Below are positions 44,591-54,842 of a stretch of 64,000 bases of DNA, piece by piece. Numbering within the stretch: the stretch's first letter is position 1; each line of letters opens with the position of its first letter. The notes under the pieces are model-generated. The model had not been told where the DNA came from and did not search any database. It worked only from the letters and a program-made list of their open reading frames with translations. Source of the DNA: Oxytricha trifallax. Its lineage: Eukaryota > Ciliophora > Spirotrichea > Sporadotrichida > Oxytrichidae. Position numbers and translations under genes: made by a program. The stretch lies in the NCBI GenBank assembly GCA_000711775.1, contig ARYC01001526.1, forward strand, positions 1-64,000. The letters are read 5' to 3'.

Positions 44591-46094
44591 TCATCTCCGA
44601 TTTTAATGATTAGAAAATATAAAAAGTGAGATATTTTAATTATTTGCCAAAGGTATTAGGATTAAGTAATTTTCAGATCTAGATCGGGGTAGTAGCAATT
44701 AATTAAATTTCAAATACTTGGCATAAGTGTAGCACACACTGGTGTTGGTGTTCTTTTCGTGCTTTAAGATTTGCTTATTCACGAATTTGTTAGTGTAAGT
44801 TGGAACCAGAGTCAGCCTTCAATGTCAGGCAAAGAAGATATTGTCATGATCCTGCAAAGGTCGGAAATCAGCAATCGCATTCTTATTAGTAGGTTGAGCC
44901 ATCATCCTATCTAAGAAGATCGTGGTAATTGCAGATGTTTTGGAACTTATGGTCATCTCAATAGTGCTATTATATTTTTTATGTAAAATTGAAGCATTTT
45001 CTGATTTAGCAAATTACTTGACATATGGAATTAGGTACATTCGTTGCTCATTAATTAACTCATCAGCGATTAATACACTTATCTGGGAAGTCTTTCCCCA
45101 GGCTGATTTTAAAAATTGGATATAATTTGTCCTTAGATATTGATTAAATTTCCTTAAACCCTTTTTTATGATAAACATCTGAATCAGTATAAAACAAGTA
45201 TGTCACAAGAAACGGGCTTTAGATATTTTTTTCTGGCACTCGGTTTGTGTCTTTACATTGGATTAAAATAATCTTGAAATTTAGGGCTGAAGTTACCTTG
45301 AAACTTGCTACTTTGATCTTCTATTGTATACTGCTGTTCTTTTTACTTTATTTTGTATTCCTTAAACGATAAATCTATTTTTTGTACTTACCCCTCAGAA
45401 ATAAAATCAGTTATGTGCACCTCCTCACGATTTATCTATGAATTAAACAATGTTTTGAGTCGTAGAGTTCCCTTCTCCTTCTTCGACTTGACAGTTGAAA
45501 GATAGCTCTTGCAAAAGATTTTCCTATTCGTTTTGGGAAGCCTCTACTTTAGTTAATGTTGTGTTGACATCATAAGTATTAGATTTCCCAAAGTGGATGG
45601 CATAATTACACTTATCTATAGTAATTGGACTTCCTTACTCTCTGTTATATAACAAAGCAGAATTTGTTTTCTCCATCCAGAGGATTAATAAAGTGCATTC
45701 TACTTGATTTTTAAACGTTTCATTGATCATAATTTTACAAAAGCAATTGGCAAACAAAGATGTAACTATCATTGCCACTTATATGATTAATGAAATTATA
45801 TCAGATAAATAGAATCACATGTTATTATTATATCAAAGTCGAATTCAACCGAATCATCTGCATCGATATCCAAATCAAATATCCTAATGAATCCTTTGAA
45901 GATAAGAGCACAAGTACTAGATACAACGTTAGTTTAATCATCAAAGTAGTCAATAAGATATCTGTTAATGAAGCTATCGATAAGATTCTTCTCTACGTCT
46001 AATCTTCGCTTCCGGCATCGTGATTAGTCTTTGCGATGTTAGCATCATAGTTATCAGCATTTTATTTTCGAAATGGCGAATAGAAAACCCGCAT
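44591..46094 (-). CDS. Large unknown gene with frameshifts and in-frame TGAs
   Basis: On the minus strand, ATG (rc of 46092-46094) gives MRVFYSPFRKQNADNYDANI. After a shift: NLIDSFINRYLIDYFDDQTN and FIRIFDLDIDADDSVEFDFD. Next segment: KCNYAIHFGKSNTYDVNTTL and SQNEQENLLQELSFNCQVEE. Then NREEVHITDFISEGQVQKID and SSKFQGNFSPKFQDYFNPMQ. Then KKGLRKFNQYLRTNYIQFLK, VLIADELINEQRMYLIPYVK and TNKNAIADFRPLQDHDNIFF. Two TGAs flank one His codon before RLTLVPTYTNKFVNKQILKH, and the frame ends at TGA 44591-44593. About 500 residues, mostly continuous protein text. No domain recognised. Segments may be MDSs or parts of a germline-limited gene. Confidence 0.6.
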
Positions 46095-46371
46095 CCTGAT
46101 GGTCCTATGCTTGAGATTCCAACTATATCTGTGAGTAGAGAGCTATGATTACGTATGAAAATTGAGAATAAGCATTTTATACTTGGATATTTAGTCTTGA
46201 GGTTTAGAAGGGATAGTAAATAAACTAAATTAATGAATTTGACAATGAAATGAATTAAAATAAAATTCAAAATTTTAATAATTAACTCTCAATATTTGGA
46301 CTTGCTATAAAAAGAGGATCAATAAAATAATAGCAAATTAATTTTCCAGGAAAAATTTAAATAAAATTCAA

Positions 46372-47721
46372 ATGAATCAAATCTAATAGCAAGATATTTT
46401 TAAGAGTGAAATATGCAAGAAATCTCACAATTCACATTATGCCAAAGAAACGCATTAATACCTAAAACACGAAGGAAAATACGGACCTTTTCTAATAAAA
46501 CAGAAAAAGGAATAATTAGTTGAACGCCAGTAAGAAAAAGCCAAAGAATTTAATCGGATTATCGATTAATAGAATTAAGAAATTGATTATAATTAAAAAG
46601 AATCACTGATCTTGAAATAGAAAATAGAGTTATAAGATAGTAAATGCCATATTTGGAAAGATAAAAACTTAAGAAACTAAAATTATAATGGAAACAAAAA
46701 TGAACAGCTTTATTGATGAAATTAAAGATAATTACGCAGCTTATAATGTAGACCTGTTTGACGAAGTATAGATGGATTATATCATTTAAGAATTGTACGG
46801 AGGACTTGCAGATGTCGTCATCTCAGATATGCTTTTTGTCGAGACAATGATAAACTTCAATTACAAAGTTATAAAGGATGAAGTGTTAAGGAATTTTTAA
46901 GTTGAAAAAAATTAGGAAAATAACTACTTATGGGGGGGGGAAGTTTCCTGTCAAGGTTTATGATAAAAAAAAATTTTTAGGGAAGTTTCCTGTCAAGAAA
47001 ATATTTTTTTTTTTAATTTATTTTTTCTTTATGGAATTATTATTTTTGACCACTATAAACACCTTCTTTGATTTTCACATATTTTTAATTCAACAATTTA
47101 CCTATCAATCATAAAGTATTACAAGATCTACTTCATGTTGAACAATATTTTCATTATTATTCATCTTATTTTGCATTAGTTTTTCAAAACTTTTAGTAAG
47201 AATAATAATAATAGAAATATGGTTCTATATCTCAAGTAATGATATTAGAAAATAATTCCAATTTATCAATTTAATTCTTAAAAAAATGTTTAAATTATCC
47301 TTTAGCCATTTAAAGAGTAAAAAATTATTAATTAATATATTTTATATTTAACTAAATAAATATTATCTATAAAAAATATTTACTTGACAGGAAACTTCCC
47401 TCTTGTCAGGAAACTTCCCCCCCCCCTACTTATTTTTCTGGATAACTAAAAAGAAATTAACATTTGGACTAGAATTCTAAAACAACACACAAATACTCTT
47501 ATGTTGATATGATAATTTGTAGAAGAAAATAGATGAAAATGGGAATTAATAAGAGGGTTGAGGGTACTATTTCAGTATCCTGTACGAAATTTGTTTGGTT
47601 AGGAGAAAAGGATAAGTATTTTAATAAATGCACCTTCACACATAACCAGATATTATTAGAGGCCTAAGAAGAATAGCTTCATAAAAATCAGATGAGCTCT
47701 ATTCAATCATCCACCATCTGA
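46372..47721 (+). CDS. Zinc-finger-like, coiled-coil protein interrupted by a foldback element
   Basis: The ATG at 46372 opens MNQIQQQDIFKSEICKKSHN. The first 60 residues hold a C-H-H pattern (CKKSHNSHYAKETHQYLKH), then KKEQLVERQQEKAKEFNRII, a coiled coil. This frame ends at 46716. A shift near 46650 passes into MNSFIDEIKDNYAAYNVDLF, then GGLADVVISDMLFVETMINF. The 494 bp GC-D element at 46932-47425 interrupts it. Removing the element and one CTACTTAT copy, with one base shift just before it, continues as TTYFSGQLKRNQHLDQNSKT, SYVDMIICRRKQMKMGINKR and EGTISVSCTKFVWLGEKDKY, ending at TGA 47719-47721. Divergent to the gene at 44591-46094. Confidence 0.6.
46932..47425. mobile_element. Short element with G/C-run ends (family GC-D)
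   Basis: A 494 bp element. The left end is a G-run then AAGTTTCCTGTCAAGG, with the motif repeated at 46981-46996 (GGAAGTTTCCTGTCAAG). The right end is the inverted version, CTTGACAGGAAACTTCCC, twice, ending in a C-run. The 8 bp CTACTTAT flanks both sides (46924-46931, 47426-47433). The insertion splits the open frame of the gene at 46372-47721. No coding capacity. Confidence 0.88.
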
Positions 47722-48323
47722 TCCTGGATGCTAGAATTATTGAAGTTTTTGCTAGAACTAATAACATTAGAAGAAAAAAAACCATATTTTCTTGAGGAAT
47801 TTAGATGGAAGAGAAAAAAGTGAGAGATTTAGAATATGGATTAATTATTTGATATTTAATTTAATTTAAACTTAATAAATTTATATAGCCTAATCTTATG
47901 AAAAAATGCTCTTAAAGTTACAATTCTTGTCCTTTTCCTTTAATTCTATAAATAAAGTTTCATTTAAATTAATTTGTTTGCAAGTGAATTTAATTATTAA
48001 TTTTAAAAAAGTTAATTAATCATAGAAATGAAATAAAATTAAAATTTATAATTTTATTTAAAAATTCTTAAATATTTTATTCATTTCCCGAGATTAAATT
48101 GATAAATTGAAGGCAAATAAGATTGTATTTATTTAATAAAATTTTGTTTTACTCGTCAGCATTTTTAATTTTTCCGGTACTTGTCCAATTCGGACATTTA
48201 ATTATAATTTATAATTCTCGGGGGAAGGGGATTAAATTGGGGAAATTTTTACTTACTGTATTTTTATTAAAGATAGCTGTAATTTAGTTTTGGAATTTTT
48301 TACTATTTAAATTCATATTCTTT

Positions 48324-49985
48324 TCATTAGCAGATACTTAAGAGATATTTTAAGGGCTTCATCGAATGAATCACTTATCCAATTATAGTCAAGCTTTGTA
48401 ATTTATTCTGCTATTAAATGTATAGCTACATCCATACATTTTATCTTTCAAAAAGATTAATGGATTTCTTTATAAAAGATAATAGCTTCTCTCCAGGGGC
48501 CATTTCGAAGTGGTAAGGCCCCAAATAAAAAAATGTTTATTTAGCTTTTTTGTATGTGTGAGCTTCGGTGATATGTAGCGTTGTACAAAAGAAATATAGT
48601 ATTAAATCTCCATTCTTTATCTTCTCTTTCAAGTAATTTAATTAAGTCCAAAAGAAAGTTATAGAAAGTCTTACTATTATTATAGCCTTTGGTCATTTAA
48701 TAGTAAGTTTATCCTTAATTTGATATTCCTGCTATTACAATAACCTAATAAAGCATTTTCGAAACATCTGAATAATATTTTAGACCTTAAAAGCTCAAAC
48801 TCTTCTTCACATCACTAGATAACTAAATGCCACTTTTATCAATGTTTATTATAGTCTTCTACAAACTCGACTAAGAAATAAAATCTTTAGCGGCTAGATG
48901 TCTTGCAATTATACAATTTTGGTTATTTGTTCACTAATCAATTTTATAGACCTTTATAGCTCATATTCATCTATTACTTCATGAGCCTTGATAGCTTGCC
49001 TTACTAATGACTATGCTTAGTTTTTGTTTTATTTACTTTATTATTTCTTCATTTTATTTTAAAAGCCTACCTTCTTTTAGTTATCTTGAATTAATTGTTA
49101 AATTAATTCACAACATGAACTTATTTTTCTTTATTGCTTTAGCTGTCTTAAGTCTTGTTAATATATTTATTCATTTAAAGCGGTGTCTAGTTAAGTTCTA
49201 CTAAGATTAAATCTTTTCTAAAGGAATTTCTTAGAGTAATTTTAGGTAAAAACAATTGTTTAATTTGTTAAACAATAACTTTTTCATTATCGTTTTCTTT
49301 AACTTGCATATTTAATCATTTTGCTTTAAATTTTTGATAAATTTATATTTCATATATATTAGTATTAATTTTCCCATTTTTCTCATTAATTATCAAATTA
49401 ATACTATAAAGGTGTTATAAATTTTCTTGAACTGTATTTTATACTTCATCCTTACTTACGAATAACCCTTGCTTTTTAGCTGATGGTAGAGGTGAGTTTA
49501 AGAGCTTTTTGAAAAATATTCTAATAATTCCTCTTAACTTATACTACTTTCAAATGTTTGAAGTGAATTAATTTATTTTGAAACTTTCTTGGGGGTGAAT
49601 TATGACACAGTATTGAGTATTCCTCTTTTTTTTTCTATTAACTTTTCCTTATTATATAGTTCTTCATTTGTTATTGATTTTAGTTCTAAATCTTATTAAT
49701 AAAAGTCCTTTATAATAAATTACTGAAGTAGCTTTACTCTTCCAATTATCTTAATTTATGTTTAAAATTCAAGATCTTGCTTCATTTGATAAACTTTAAT
49801 TTGATCTTGAATCTTATCTATCGTTAAAAGTTCAATCAAAATATTTTCTAATGTCACTTTATCTGTTATCGACACTTTAGTTTATATTTTCCTTTTCTAT
49901 ATTAAATTAAACAAGCTTCTAGGTGAGTTGTTATTTTTAAGGAATTATTTTTAGCAAAAAGTTATTTTAGCTCCCTATTTATTAA
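48324..49985 (-). CDS. Non-TBE DDE-type transposase-like gene
   Basis: On the minus strand a long frame runs from about 49970 to 49480 without TGA (NNNSPRSLFNLIQKRKI, LENILIELLTIDKIQDQIKV, KKRGILNTVSQFTPKKVSKQ). Shifted pieces follow: KQGLFVSKDEVQNTVQENLQ and NDNEKVIVQQIKQLFLPKIT. The C-terminal third resembles IS630/Tc1-type transposases: KDFISQSSLQKTIINIDKSG (first Asp near 48838), VIVIAGISNQGQTYYQMTKG, IFLLYNATYHRSSHT (Tyr where the second Asp is expected, near 48584) and FFYLGPYHFEMAPGEKLLSF (candidate Glu near 48490). It ends at TGA 48324-48326. About 540 residues, longer than the TBE enzyme. Loss of the second Asp suggests decay or a non-cutting derivative. Confidence 0.62.
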
Positions 49986-50078
49986 TATTATCTAATTAAA
50001 ATTTTAAACTTCTTTTAATTAAATTATATATTTTTTAATATTTTGTGGTCCTAAATTGCCTACAGGTTATCAGAATAA

Positions 50079-50395
50079 ATGGAAAAGAGACTCCAGGAAA
50101 TCAATATACACAAATTGAGAGAGAAAATTGGAAGTAAAAAAGAACTATACGATTTCTTAACTTAAGATGTTGGGCATACAAGCCTAGAGTTAATTGCTAT
50201 AATGTATACTTCTTTAGGAGCATCATAAATGTGAACAAAGTGGTACAAATTTGTAAATAATAACTTTTTAGTATTTAAAAAGATTAGACGTTATCGTTGC
50301 TGCCTTGCCTTAGATAGAGGGTTTGACATCTGACGATTTTTTCGAAAATGCTTAAAATAAACCTTCATTTTTAAATTACCTGCCAAATTAATATG
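50079..50395 (+). CDS. Unknown small protein, divergent from the transposase-like gene
   Basis: The ATG at 50079 opens MEKRLQEINIHKLREKIGSK, then KELYDFLTQDVGHTSLELIA and MYTSLGASQM, followed by TGA (50232-50234). The same frame continues with protein-like text (TKWYKFVNNNFLVFKKIRRY, then LALDRGFDI) through further TGAs to about 50395. It starts about 100 bp from the start of the minus-strand transposase-like gene, so the two could share a promoter region or belong to one element. No family recognised. Confidence 0.5.
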
Positions 50396-51595
50396 ATTGA
50401 CTTCACTTGGATAAAAAGTGATAGTAGATATTTACTATCTTTAAACTAAGAAGGCATAAATGGAATGGTTTAGTTAGCAAAGATAATGAGATGATAAAGA
50501 CTATATCAATCAAAAAATTCGATAGTTCACATGAAGCCTGAGTCTGTTTCGCCTTGAATAATTCTATAAGTTATAGCGGTAAAAATATACAATTCTTATT
50601 GTTCTTTTAGTATAAAAATACAGATCTGCTTATTTGCTCGAGTAATCATCAAAAGGAAGATAAAGACCAAACGTTAATGAGGAGATGAAAGATAACAACC
50701 ATAGCCCCGACAGAGCAAGTAGAAATATCTTGAAACAATGAAAGAATGAGATAAGAATTCCAAGGAATGAGGGAGCAAATTGATGATTTGGTGAACTATA
50801 AGCAATTAGTCCATCAACTCCTGAATGATGGACTTTTTGATGATTAAGGCTGTCCTTAAATGATGGGTCCTATTATATAGAATAATAATTGTTGAGTATA
50901 AAGTTTTTACGTCAAAGAACTTAACAAATTAATTTGCTCGATTAATGTTTTTAATTTAATCTAATGTCCGATCATGCCTTAAGTCTTCATTTATTTTTAA
51001 TCTTACTCAAATTAAAAGGGGTTTTTGAACTTCTAATAATCTCCTCTATCAATTACTAAGACGAATGAGTTAATCTTTTATAATATTTAAGAAAATAAAA
51101 CTTTTAATTTTATACAAAGTAAAATTTTTTTTAAATTAAAAGGTTGTACTAATTAATTTATGTTTTAAAATATTGAATCGTTTTTTTAAAAATTCCTCAA
51201 TTTATTTGGGATGAGGAATTAGATAAAAAATTTAAGGTTTATTCTAAATATTTTTTAAATAAAGCTTAAAAATGATAAATCAAACTATACAATATTTTTA
51301 GTGGAGAATTTGTTTTATTTTAAAATTCGGTTTAGGAAGATATTGGTAGAGTTTGGAAGACTTTGAGTGACTTTTTAGTTTACTAATTATCTCATAAATT
51401 ATCTTTAAATTTAAGCGCTAAAATTAACCATTAATAAAGTAGCTTTTATATTAAATTATGATTTAAATAAGGAGTTAATTTATCGAAATAAGGCTAAATT
51501 CATGAAGTAGAAGTTTCTATTTTTCTAGTTGCTATTTTTAGTAAACTTATATACTATAAAACGGGGGAAATATTTTGGATAAATAATAAAATTTA
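50396..51595. other. AT-rich spacer
   Basis: Weak protein-like text with frequent TGA to about 50560; nothing firm after that. Confidence 0.3.
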
Positions 51596-52990
51596 ATGAG
51601 CAAGAAATCAACAAACTCATATTCAAAAAATTCTAAGAAACTTAAATAAGTTGAGGAATCTTCAGAGCTTTGAAATTTCACAGCAGAATTTTTTAATGAA
51701 GAATAGCTTGATGAATTAAAATAAGAGGTGACAAAGAATAAAATTTTAGACTATCGCAAAATATTTTGGGAAAATTTTTTCAGAAAAGTTAAAATCGTAC
51801 TGCAAAAGAAGTTTGGTATAAATTTTGTAAACATCCATAAGAATTGGTTAACTTCAACACTAAATATTTGAAAAATTATAGCAAATCTAATACCCTTCCA
51901 AGAGCAAATTTCAAAATAAAAAAAATAAATCTACAAATTTAATAATCAATGATACAAGATGAGTAAGATAGTAATCAAAAATAATCAATTCAAGTTTCTG
52001 ACACCTCTAAAGTATAGTTATTAAGTGAAGATTGTTTTTAGGCTTATTTTGATTCATTAAATTCTGAATAAATAGTGGCAGAGTAAGAAGAATCCTAAAC
52101 TTTATCAGATTCAAGCTTTCATGATATAGATAAAATCGAAGACTTAATTTAGACAAAAATATCAAAAATGACGACTGATGCTATTATAGATATTTATGAA
52201 AGATTATTGGTTGATGCAACTGACGTCTTGGAAAATAATGTATTTGATATACTAAACTAAAAAATAGCAATAACTTTGGAATTAATTTGAAAGAGCTATA
52301 AAAGAATACGAAAAATATAGATGCAGATTAAATTTAATTGTCGGTTAGAGAAGGAATTGAAGAAATTCAAGATGCTTTCAAAATATTAGTTGAGGACATA
52401 AAGAAGGCAGCTCCGACAATAGGAATTGCTTCTTAAAAATCATTAAGTAACCACGTAAGGAGATCACACGAATTAATTTAAAATCTAAACAAAAAAATGG
52501 ATGACACCTTAACATAACTATAAAACTCTAAAACAAATTCAATCAATCTGAAGAGATATTTACCAGAATATAAAAATCCCAAGAAGTTACTATAAATGAA
52601 AATAAATCAAATATAAAAGTTTTAGTTGATTAAATAAACAAAAATCAAAAATAAAATAAAAAATAAATAAAATAAAATTTTGAAATCATAAATAATAACG
52701 AAAAGCAGGTAAAGGCAAGAGTTAATATTTTAGAAAAAAATAAGTTGAAAAATGAAGATATTCCTTAAAAATAAATTTAATAACCTTTATTAGAGTAAAA
52801 TACTCAAAGAACTCAAACATTAAAAACTGGAACATCTCCTCTTTCTATTGAACAAGTAATAATATAATCAGTTCAGAAATTTACCTCAGGAAATGATACA
52901 GTTAGATTTATTATTATTGAAGGTAAGAACTTTTTATTTGACAAAAAGAGAGAAAAAATATATTCAATTTAAGAATTATAACTTTAGTGA
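51596..52990 (+). CDS. Long coiled-coil, Gln/Lys/Asn-rich protein (about 450 residues)
   Basis: The ATG at 51596 gives MSKKSTNSYSKNSKKLKQVE, with an early in-frame TGA, then FTAEFFNEEQLDELKQEVTK. Shifts connect to AKEVWYKFCKHPQELVNFNT, SMIQDEQDSNQKQSIQVSDT, CFQAYFDSLNSEQIVAEQEE, FHDIDKIEDLIQTKISKMTT, EEIQDAFKILVEDIKKAAPT, RRSHELIQNLNKKMDDTLTQ and EKQVKARVNILEKNKLKNED. It ends QKFTSGNDTVRFIIIEGKNF and a TGA at 52988-52990. Coiled coil dominates. Gln is almost always TAA or TAG. Three or four shifts. May continue into 53385-53766 across an AT-rich, telomere-word-containing gap that looks like an IES. Confidence 0.65.
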
Positions 52991-53075
52991 GAAATCAATT
53001 TACTACTTAAATTTATTATCATGATATTATAACTTCATTACTTACTAACGATTAAAATTCCTTTTGAACTTGCAT

Positions 53076-53090
53076 GGGGTTTTGGGGTTT
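53076..53090 (+). repeat. Isolated telomeric G4T4 tract, possible TBE-end remnant
   Basis: GGGGTTTTGGGGTTT followed by ATT, the ANT expected beside a TBE end. The 30 bp upstream (ATTAAAATTCCTTTTGAACTT) weakly resembles the TBE subterminal region. No other TBE sequence is present, so it is either a solo end left by deletion or a chance telomere word. Confidence 0.4.
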
Positions 53091-53384
53091 ATTAAACATT
53101 AAATAATCTTGTTATTAAATTTGATATATTGATGTCAGGCAATTGAGAAATAATCGAGATTTTCTCGAGTGCCTTACATTTAAATATAAAGTAATTTTAT
53201 GAATAATTTATTCTTTATTTAGGCACTATAATGCATTTAATCTTTCACTTTTAAATAACTATAGCTTATGAATATAAATACATAAATTATTGTTTATTTC
53301 CTAAAATAATAAACTATTAAATTGTTCAATAAAAGTATTTCATTCTATTTAGTCATATTTATAGTGTGAGCGTTTAGCACGGAG

Positions 53385-53766
53385 TAACAAGTTCAGAAGC
53401 AAATGAAGTAGAAGAGCAAGGTATCTAGACTCCTGGAACAAGTGATTACTAAGCTATTCGCAGTGGTTAAAACTGGTACATAAGCATCAAATATTTCTAT
53501 TATTAGGAACACGATAGAATCATTAATAAGAATGGGATTATTGAAGCTTTGTGTATATAGAATCAGTAGAACTATGGCATATACCATCTTTTATATCTCT
53601 TGCCCAACTCAACCTCTCTGTTTATATTAAAATAGCAATAATGATCTATGAAAGCATAAATATAATTAGCTTCAAAAAGAAATTAATTTGTGAACCGACA
53701 TACTATTGCCAGGACACTAAAGTCAACACCCAGCAAATTCTATTATAGACTCTATTAAATATATGA
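53385..53766 (+). CDS. Unknown coding segment
   Basis: The open frame reads SEANEVEEQGIQTPGTSDYQ, then AIRSGQNWYISIKYFYYQEH and DRIINKNGIIEA. A shift near 53545 leads to VYIESVELWHIPSFISLAQL, NLSVYIKIAIMIYESINIIS, then FKKKLICEPTYYCQDTKVNT and a TGA at 53764-53766. No ATG at the left edge, consistent with an internal or terminal MDS of the preceding gene. No family recognised. Confidence 0.55.
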
Positions 53767-54842
53767 GTCTATTAATCAAATTTACTAATCTAGAGTTAAT
53801 TAATTTTATTTTGTTGAGATCTCTACTAAATTTACTACTCTTTTTCATTAAATTCCCTCATTTAAAAAGTTACTACATTACAACTATTTTATTATATTTC
53901 TAAGGATAGACTTTATGGAAAATATACTTAAATCAAAGTAAAGAAGTGTATATTAAAATAAATACCTTAAAGCTTTAAATAAAAATAGCTTTTAGATAAA
54001 TGCGGATATTATTTACTCATAAATTACATTTTTATTAGTCACGAAAGTAATCAATCTGTAAATATTTAAATGATAAACTTACAAAATTATCCTATACAAT
54101 GCCTAAAATTATATTTTTTTAGTATAAATGAAGGAAAAATAATAAATCAGGACTTCATCTTTAGTTTTTTATTAGATTTTAAAACATCATAATCTAGTTA
54201 TCTTAAGAATTTATTATATATATATAATTATTTATTTATTAATATAATCACATGTGTTTTTATAAAAATCTTATCAAATATTAGTGATTAATTTTCAAAT
54301 AAAAACTCCTATTGCTAAAAAATGCATTAATTAATTATTAAATTTAACTTTTGCTCCACCCTAAATTTGGATTGCATGTCTAAATTTATATTATTATTAA
54401 TTTAATATCCTCTATTTTTATATCAAAGTGGGTCTTTTTAAACAGATTATATTTAGAAAAATAATGTAAAATTTGAAATATTATCGTTGGTGTTTTTAAA
54501 ATCATTTGGAAATTTTGAATATATATGAAGTTGTTTTGAGCAAACCTTATATATATTTGCAGTGGAATTATGTAGACATTTATATATTTATGATTAAGAT
54601 AAGGATTTAACTTTATAAATTGTAGTTTATATTAATATTTATTGCAATGTAAAATTAAATTATAACATTTTTGCCCAAATAATTATAGATAAAATGTTTT
54701 TAAACTTAGTAAATGCCTGAATAAAAAATCCTTTAACTGATAAGAAATTATTTCACAAAAGGATTATTTGGGTTTTTGTAGAAATTTTATTTGGCAGTTT
54801 TCACTTATTGTTTATGATCTAAATTGAGATCAGCATTGAAAC
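53767..54842. other. AT-rich spacer
   Basis: No gene or repeat recognised. Confidence 0.35.

Noticed and set aside
44980..45260. Family-B DNA polymerase (YTDSD word near 45210, followed by MYLIPYVK), as in linear plasmids or Polintons
   Set aside because: The motif order is wrong (not YxDTDS), the word lies in a different frame from the neighbouring text, and no exonuclease or other polymerase motif is present.
44591..46094. Mitochondrial DNA insertion, because TGA could be Trp
   Set aside because: The same gene uses TAA and TAG as sense codons, which mitochondrial genes of ciliates do not.
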